DNA from: Streptomyces sp. NBC_00237
GTDB lineage: Bacteria > Actinomycetota > Actinomycetes > Streptomycetales > Streptomycetaceae
Assembly: GCF_026342435.1 (NCBI RefSeq)
Contig: NZ_JAPEMT010000004.1
Location: 1 to 64,000, forward strand
Direction: 5' to 3'
DNA: 64,000 nucleotides
Position 1 is the first letter of the stretch, and each line of letters begins with the position of its first letter. The notes beneath the pieces are model-generated. The model worked only from the letters and a program-made list of their open reading frames with translations, did not search any database and was not told the DNA's origin. The position numbers and the translations under genes are program-made. Shown here one piece after another: positions 59,123 through 64,000 of the stretch.

Positions 59123-61423
59123 CTATTCCGTGTGCAGAACTGTGGCGATGGTGGTGCGGGCCGCCGTACGGGCGGGGAGGAGAGCGCCGAGTACGGCGAT
59201 CGTCACTCCGGCCAGGAACATCGCCGCCAGTTGGGGCGCGTGCCAGACGTCCTTCATGTACTCGGGGAAGTCGACCACCCCGACGTGGTCCACGACGAGA
59301 CGGTGGGCCGCGACGCCGAGCGGGATGCCGAGCAGTGCGCCGACCGCGCCGAGTCCGGCGACCGAGGTGACCGTCATCAGGATGACCTGGCGGGGGGTCA
59401 TGCCGATGGACTTGAGCATGCCCAGGTCCCTGCGCCGTTCCCGGGTGTTGAGCAGGACGGTGTTGAAGACGCCGAGGGAGGCGACGAGGGTGAGCAGCAC
59501 GGTGAAGACGGTGGAGAAGGTGATGACGGTGGTGGTACCGGCGTTGCCGGGGTCCAGTACGGAGGCGTGCACGGCCGGGTCGAGCTTCCCGGCGGCCTCG
59601 GCGTAGGCGTGGGCATCGGCGTCGGGGGCGAGGCGGACCGTGTACTCGGTGGCGTGGGCGTCGGGTGCGAGTCGGGTCAAGGTGTCCCATGTGGCTTCCA
59701 GGGCACGGGCGTTGCCCTCGATGACCTGGCCCACGACGGTCGCGGTGATCTTCCTTCCGTTCAGTTCGAGGGTGGTGCGGTCGCCGATCTTCAGGCCGCG
59801 TTGGGTGAGGAAGGCCGGTCCGGCCACGATCTCACCGGCCGCCTTCGGGGCCCGGCCCTTGACGATGGTGTGCTCGTAGAGGGAGGTGTCACCACGGTAG
59901 AAGTCGGCGTAGACGTGCTGGTTCTGGCCGGTCAGGTTCGCCTGGGAGAAGGCGCGGGCCCGGACCCCCTGCACACCCGGCAGGGCGCGCAGCTTCTCTT
60001 CGATCTGTGTGTCGCTGAGGCGGGGTGCCGTGGTGGCGTCGCCGGTGGTGACCTGGATGCGGGCGCCGCCGTCCTCCTTGCCGACGTTGCCGTAGGCCAC
60101 CAGGGTGCTGGTCAGACCGGTGGACAGGGTGACGGTGGTGACGCCGAGGACGATGGCGGCCAGGGTCAGCAGGGTGCGGGCGGGGCGGGCGAAGGGCTGG
60201 CCCATGCCCAGGCTGACCGGGCGGGGCAGGCGGGTGGCGCCAAGGAGCCGCTGGACGCGCAGTCCGCGCCCGGTGCGGGGGGCGCCTCCCGCGCTGATGG
60301 CCTGGGCGGCGGGCAGCCGGTGGGCCCGCAGGGCGGGGATCAGGGCGGTGACCAGAACGAGGGCGGGCATGCCCAGCAGGCAGGCCACGGACAGCCAGGG
60401 GCTGCTCCCGCCGACCGAGGCCCGGCCGACGTCGATGCCGGTGAAGGCGACCTTCATGATCGGTTCGGCCAGTGCGGTACCGGCCAGGGCGCCCAGCACG
60501 CTGCCAGCCAGGGCCGGTACGGAGAGCATGGTCAGGTAGACGGCGACGACTTGGTTGGGGGTGAAGCCCAGCGCCTTGAGGACGCCGATGTGCCGGTATC
60601 CGGAGACGACCGCCCCGCTGACCACGTTGCCGACGATCAGGACCGAGACCAGCAGGCCGAGGACGCCGAAGAGGGTCATGAAGGGGAGGTAGGAGTCGGC
60701 CAGCGCCGAGAACGCCTGCTTGAGGGTGAGGTAGGTCTGTGCGCCGGTGAGAGCTTCCTTGGGCACTCCCTCGGTGGCCCGTTCCAGCGAAGTACGCAGC
60801 TGGGCTTCGGTGTCGGATTCTGTGAAGCGGTAGAGCATCTGGGCGGAGGTGGGGTGCAGGGCGGTCATCTGCGCGGGTGAGACCCAGGCGCTCGCCGACT
60901 TGCTCATGCTGGTGGCGAACCCGACGACGGTCAGCGTCGCTCCGCCCGGTGTCTTCAGCTTCGTACCGAGGTATTCGGTGCCGGGAGAGCCCTGCGCGGA
61001 CCAGTTGACGACGATCTCACCGGGCTTGGTGGCCCAGTGGCCCTCCAGGAGGTCGATCCGGTCCACGGGACCCGCCGGGTCGGCCCGGCCCACCACCGTG
61101 AGGGTGCCACCCGGCATCCACAGCCAGTTCTTGGGTATGCCGACGACGGTCTGTCCGAATGGTCCCGCGGCGGCCTCCACCCCCGACTGCCGCGCGGTAC
61201 GGGCCAGTTGTTGCGGGGTGACCTTCGTGGTGTCGAAGGAAGCGGCAGTATGGGCGCCGCGCTGCTCGGCGTACGCCGTGTCGAAGGGGCTGGAGGCGGC
61301 GCTCAGCAGGGTCAGTGCGAGCAGGACGGTGGTGGTGGAGCAGAGCACCACCAGTCCGATCACGAAGGTCTGGACCCGACGCCGCTTCACGGCTGCCCGG
61401 GAGGCTCTCCATACGGCCCTCAT
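59123..61423 (-). CDS. ABC transporter permease, FtsX/MacB type
   Basis: 766 residues from ATG 61423, overlapping the ATPase stop by ATGA. An N-terminal helix ('TFVIGLVVLCSTTTVLLALT') is followed by a large extracellular domain, a first FtsX block ('FMTLFGVLGLLVSVLIVGNV', 'SGYRHIGVLKALGFTPNQVV'), a second extracellular domain and a second FtsX block ('FTVLLTLVASLGVFNTVLLN', 'RRRDLGMLKSIGMTPRQVIL'). This duplicated design is that of actinobacterial MacB-like permeases, which move peptides, antibiotics or lipoprotein-linked signals by mechanotransmission. The divergent two-component system probably regulates it. Confidence 0.92.
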   Translation of the reverse strand: MRAVWRASRAAVKRRRVQTFVIGLVVLCSTTTVLLALTLLSAASSPFDTAYAEQRGAHTAASFDTTKVTPQQLARTARQSGVEAAAGPFGQTVVGIPKNWLWMPGGTLTVVGRADPAGPVDRIDLLEGHWATKPGEIVVNWSAQGSPGTEYLGTKLKTPGGATLTVVGFATSMSKSASAWVSPAQMTALHPTSAQMLYRFTESDTEAQLRTSLERATEGVPKEALTGAQTYLTLKQAFSALADSYLPFMTLFGVLGLLVSVLIVGNVVSGAVVSGYRHIGVLKALGFTPNQVVAVYLTMLSVPALAGSVLGALAGTALAEPIMKVAFTGIDVGRASVGGSSPWLSVACLLGMPALVLVTALIPALRAHRLPAAQAISAGGAPRTGRGLRVQRLLGATRLPRPVSLGMGQPFARPARTLLTLAAIVLGVTTVTLSTGLTSTLVAYGNVGKEDGGARIQVTTGDATTAPRLSDTQIEEKLRALPGVQGVRARAFSQANLTGQNQHVYADFYRGDTSLYEHTIVKGRAPKAAGEIVAGPAFLTQRGLKIGDRTTLELNGRKITATVVGQVIEGNARALEATWDTLTRLAPDAHATEYTVRLAPDADAHAYAEAAGKLDPAVHASVLDPGNAGTTTVITFSTVFTVLLTLVASLGVFNTVLLNTRERRRDLGMLKSIGMTPRQVILMTVTSVAGLGAVGALLGIPLGVAAHRLVVDHVGVVDFPEYMKDVWHAPQLAAMFLAGVTIAVLGALLPARTAARTTIATVLHTE

Positions 61424-62130
61424 GCCGACACCTCCAGGGTGCGCTCGCGGGCGACCCGGCCGTCGGCGACTTCGACGAGCCGACTGGCGCAGCGGGTGGC
61501 CAGGTGCGGGTCGTGGGTGACGATCAGCAGGGTCTGGCCGATCTGGTTGAGGTCGATCAGCAGGTCCATCACCTGCTCGCCCGACCGGCTGTCGAGAGCG
61601 CCGGTCGGCTCGTCGGCGAGGAGGAGAGCGGGACGGTTCATCAACGCCCGTGCGACAGCGACGCGTTGACGTTCGCCGCCACTGAGTGTCGCCGGGTAGT
61701 TGTTGCGGCGCTCGGCGACACCGAGTTCGTCCAGCAGCTCCAGGGCCCGGCGGCGTGCCTGCTTGGCCGGGGTGCCGGTCAGCTGCGCGGCCAGTGCCAC
61801 GTTGTCCAGGACGGGCAGGTCGTCGATGAGGTTGAAGAACTGGAAGATCATGCCGACGTGGCGGCGCCGGAACAGAGCGAGGCCCGTTTCGTTCAGCTTG
61901 CCCAGGTCGTGGCCCTGCACCTCGACCGTGCCCGAGGTCGGCCGGTCCAGACCGGCCACCATGTTGAGCAGCGTGGACTTGCCGCAGCCGGAAGGGCCCA
62001 TCACCGCGACCGCGTCGCCCGCCTTGATCTCCAGCGAGAGCCCGTCCAGGGCCTTCGCGTCGCCGTACTCCTTGTGCACGACGTCCAGCCGTACCACTGT
62101 CTGCCGGACACCGTCGTGATCGTTTGTCAT
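61420..62130 (-). CDS. ABC transporter ATP-binding protein (MacB/LolD type)
   Basis: 236 residues from ATG 62130. Walker A 'GPSGCGKST' (45-53), Q-loop 'GMIFQFFNLIDDL', signature 'LSGGERQRVAVARAL', Walker B 'ALLLADEPTGALD' and switch His in 'LIVTHDPHLATRC'. The 'LIDDL' stretch and 'SGTVEVQGHDLGKL' are typical of the MacB/LolD group. Translationally coupled to the permease gene. Divergent from the sensor kinase by 141 bp. Confidence 0.96.
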   Translation of the reverse strand: MTNDHDGVRQTVVRLDVVHKEYGDAKALDGLSLEIKAGDAVAVMGPSGCGKSTLLNMVAGLDRPTSGTVEVQGHDLGKLNETGLALFRRRHVGMIFQFFNLIDDLPVLDNVALAAQLTGTPAKQARRRALELLDELGVAERRNNYPATLSGGERQRVAVARALMNRPALLLADEPTGALDSRSGEQVMDLLIDLNQIGQTLLIVTHDPHLATRCASRLVEVADGRVARERTLEVSA

Positions 62131-62271
62131 GCCCCGAAACCTAGGCCCGGCGGTGATCGCGGTGAGTCGCCCCCCGGATGTATCCGTATCCCCAGGTCAT
62201 CCTGGGGATGTACGAGGCCGCGCGCAGGAGGCCGGTGCGCTGTTGCACCGCACCCCTGGGAAGATGCCCCC

Positions 62272-63120
62272 ATGGGGGAATCGTGGACGACTTCGCTGAT
62301 CATCGCGCTGGCTGTGGCAGTTGGTGCCGCCGGATGGCTGGCGGTGGCAGCGGCGCGGGCGCGACGCCGCCACCGCGAGGCCATCGAGGAGCGCGGCTGG
62401 CTGCTGGAGCGTGAGCGGGAGAGCGCGACTCGGGCCGCGGTCGATGCCGAACGGGCAAGGATCGCCTCGGAGTTGCACGACATCGTCAGCCACAACGTCA
62501 GCGTCATGGTGGTGCAGGCCGGTGCCGCCCGCGAAGTACTGACCACCCTGCCCGAGGAAGCCGCCGCCGCGATGAGCGCCGTGGAGACCGCAGGCCGGAA
62601 CACGATGACCGAGCTGCGGCACCTGCTCGGCCTGCTCGCCCCCGCGCAGAACGGCGAGGACGAACCGTACGACGTGGACCTGTCGCCGCAACCGAGCCTC
62701 AGCCGGCTCGGCCCGCTCGTCGACAAGATCGCCTTCGCCGGTCTGCCCGTCGAGATGCGGGTCTCGGGCGAACCTCGCCCCCTGCCGACCGGGGTCGACG
62801 TCACCGCCTACCGGATCATCCAGGAGGGTCTGACCAATGCGCTCAAACACGGAGACGGGGCGAAAGCCGAAGTGACGGTGCGGTACGCGGACAACCACCT
62901 GCGCGTCGAAGTGCTCAACAGCGGGCCGAGCGTCCTGTCGGGCACCGCGCCCGCCCCGACGGAACAGGGCCGGGACAAGCGGGACAAGGCAGACGGCACG
63001 GGGCGCGGGCTGCTGGGCCTGCGCGAGCGAGTGTCCGTCTACGGCGGAGACCTCGACGCACGCCGCCGCATCGGCGGCGGCTACCGGGTCCGCGCCCGCA
63101 TCCCCCTGGACCGCCCGTGA
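62272..63120 (+). CDS. NarL-type two-component sensor histidine kinase
   Basis: 282 residues from ATG 62272. One N-terminal membrane helix ('LIIALAVAVGAAGWLAVAAA') with almost no outside loop, then HisKA_3 with phospho-acceptor His69 in 'ERARIASELHDIVSHNVSVM', and HATPase_c: N-box 'RIIQEGLTNALKHG' and G-box 'GRGLLGLRERVSVYGG'. A kinase with so short a sensor part probably senses through the membrane or through the adjacent ABC transporter, as in intramembrane-sensing systems. Stop and response-regulator start overlap as GTGA. Confidence 0.92.
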   Translation: MGESWTTSLIIALAVAVGAAGWLAVAAARARRRHREAIEERGWLLERERESATRAAVDAERARIASELHDIVSHNVSVMVVQAGAAREVLTTLPEEAAAAMSAVETAGRNTMTELRHLLGLLAPAQNGEDEPYDVDLSPQPSLSRLGPLVDKIAFAGLPVEMRVSGEPRPLPTGVDVTAYRIIQEGLTNALKHGDGAKAEVTVRYADNHLRVEVLNSGPSVLSGTAPAPTEQGRDKRDKADGTGRGLLGLRERVSVYGGDLDARRRIGGGYRVRARIPLDRP

Positions 63121-63845
63121 CCTCCCCCGACGCACCCGCCCCTCGCGTGGTGATCGCCGACGACCAGGAACTGCTGCGCACCGGCTTCCGCATGATCCTC
63201 ACCGCCCGGGGCATCGACGTGGTGGGCGAAGCCTGCGACGGCGTCGAGGCCGTCACCGTGGCGCGCGAACTGCGCCCCGACGTCGTCCTGATGGACATCC
63301 GCATGCCCCGCATGGACGGCCTGGAGGCCACCCGTCACATCCTCGCCCAGGCCCCGGACTGCCGGGTGATCATGCTGACCACCTTCGACCTCGACACGTA
63401 CGTCTACGCCGCCCTCGCCGCCGGAGCCAGCGGCTTCCTCCTCAAGGACGTCACCCCCGCACACCTGGCCGCCGCCGTACGCCTCGTCGACACCGGTGAC
63501 GCCCTCCTCGCCCCCGCGATCACCCGCCGCCTCGTGGAACGCTTCGCCGCCGATCCCCCGGCACCGGCCCCGGCCACCGGCCTCCGGCCCGCGGTCCCGG
63601 CGGTCCACCGAGACCTGGCGGTACTGACACCGCGCGAGCGGGAGGTGCTGACGTGGATGGGCCGGGGCCTGTCCAACACCGAACTCGCCGGCCGGCTGAC
63701 GCTCAGCGAGGCGACGGTGAAGACCCATGTCGCCCGGATATTCTCCAAGTTGAGCCTGCGCGACCGCGCCCAGGCCGTCGTCCTCGCCTACGAGACGGGA
63801 CTCGTCTCGCCGGGAGACGCCGAGGAAGACGTCAGGCCCGCGTGA
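63117..63845 (+). CDS. NarL/LuxR-type response regulator
   Basis: 242 residues from GTG 63117. Receiver domain: acidic pocket 'VVIADDQELLRTGF', phospho-acceptor Asp60 in 'VVLMDIRMPRMDG', Thr in 'VIMLTTFDLD' and Lys in 'SGFLLKDVTP'. LuxR HTH at the C-terminus: 'LTPREREVLTWMGRGLSNTE', 'LTLSEATVKTHVARIFSKLS'. Coupled to the kinase gene; its most likely target is the divergent ABC transporter promoter at 62131-62271. Confidence 0.95.
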   Translation: MTSPDAPAPRVVIADDQELLRTGFRMILTARGIDVVGEACDGVEAVTVARELRPDVVLMDIRMPRMDGLEATRHILAQAPDCRVIMLTTFDLDTYVYAALAAGASGFLLKDVTPAHLAAAVRLVDTGDALLAPAITRRLVERFAADPPAPAPATGLRPAVPAVHRDLAVLTPREREVLTWMGRGLSNTELAGRLTLSEATVKTHVARIFSKLSLRDRAQAVVLAYETGLVSPGDAEEDVRPA

Positions 63846-63850
63846 CGTGT

Positions 63851-64000
63851 TCAGTGCGGCGGAGCCACGAGTCCCCACTCGTACGCCGTGATCACGAGCT
63901 GGACCCGGTCCCGGGCGCCGAGCTTGGTGAACAGCCGCGACACGTGGGACTTGGCGGTGGCCACCGTGATGAACAGGTCTTCCGCGATCTCGGTGTTCGA
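63851..64000 (-). CDS. LuxR/NarL-type response regulator, 3' end only (runs off the window)
   Basis: The minus strand from the window edge reads 'SNTEIAEDLFITVATAKSHV' and 'SRLFTKLGARDRVQLVITAY', ending 'EWGLVAPPH' at TGA 63851-63853. This is the C-terminal LuxR HTH of a second NarL-type regulator, convergent with the 63117-63845 regulator and only 5 bp away. The receiver part lies beyond position 64000. Confidence 0.9.
   Translation of the reverse strand, partial: SNTEIAEDLFITVATAKSHVSRLFTKLGARDRVQLVITAYEWGLVAPPH

Overview
This is a high-GC (about 70%) actinobacterial chromosome segment, almost certainly Streptomyces. The evidence is the codon bias (G/C at third positions), frequent GTG starts, many secreted proteins with AxA signal peptides, ThrE-, LysE- and DHA2-type exporters, an OhrR/Ohr pair, an ECF42-type sigma factor, an LAxTG surface protein, and integrases and phage genes typical of the genus. 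The many IS and prophage fragments suggest a chromosome arm rather than the core. All calls come from reading the sequence; no database search was run.

Layout. 0-14 kb is a graveyard of mobile DNA: a chimeric ParB-like phage gene, IS1380 and IS110 pieces joined end to end, a frameshifted aminoglycoside phosphotransferase remnant, an intact IS5-family transposase, and a decayed prophage (about 8.9-13.8 kb: tape measure, amidase/LysM endolysin, holin). A GH6 glycosidase fragment and an apparently intact ALF-repeat LAxTG surface-protein gene now lie inside that prophage. Between these are small secreted proteins (I36 and I78 protease-inhibitor types and unknowns). 14-23 kb has a group II PLP decarboxylase, a broken two-HTH regulator, a ThrE-like exporter, more transposase scraps, a frameshifted SUKH (SMI1/KNR4) gene, and a DHA2 MFS exporter with its MarR regulator and a perfect operator. 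23-35 kb carries an HTH-nSTAND1-WD40 signalling protein, three more small secreted proteins, a secreted ribosome-inactivating protein (RIP) divergent from an XRE-NB-ARC-TPR regulator with a perfect 12-12-12 inverted repeat between them, and an alpha/beta-hydrolase/TetR pair.

35.9-48.5 kb is a compact candidate cyclitol/carbasugar cluster: MFS exporter, GMC oxidoreductase, dehydroquinate-synthase-like sugar-phosphate cyclase, TIM-barrel isomerase and BadF-type kinase on the minus strand. Divergent from these are an RmlD-like reductase, a trehalose-synthase (TreT)-like GT4 glycosyltransferase and a HAD phosphatase. An aldo/keto reductase, an NAD(P)-binding reductase and a TetR regulator follow. 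Together they would cyclise, isomerise, reduce/oxidise, phosphorylate, glycosylate, dephosphorylate and export a small sugar-like product.

48.6-64 kb: an RibD/DHFR-like reductase behind a 15-bp tandem repeat, a DUF998 membrane protein, a DGPF(YCII)-ECF42 sigma operon whose sigma factor carries a degenerate tyrosine-recombinase domain at its C-terminus, MarR/MMPL, OhrR/MDMPI/Ohr with palindromic operators, a LysE exporter, a MacB-type ABC transporter divergent from a NarL-type two-component system, and the 3' end of another NarL-type regulator at the edge. No rRNA, tRNA, CRISPR array or replication origin was recognised.
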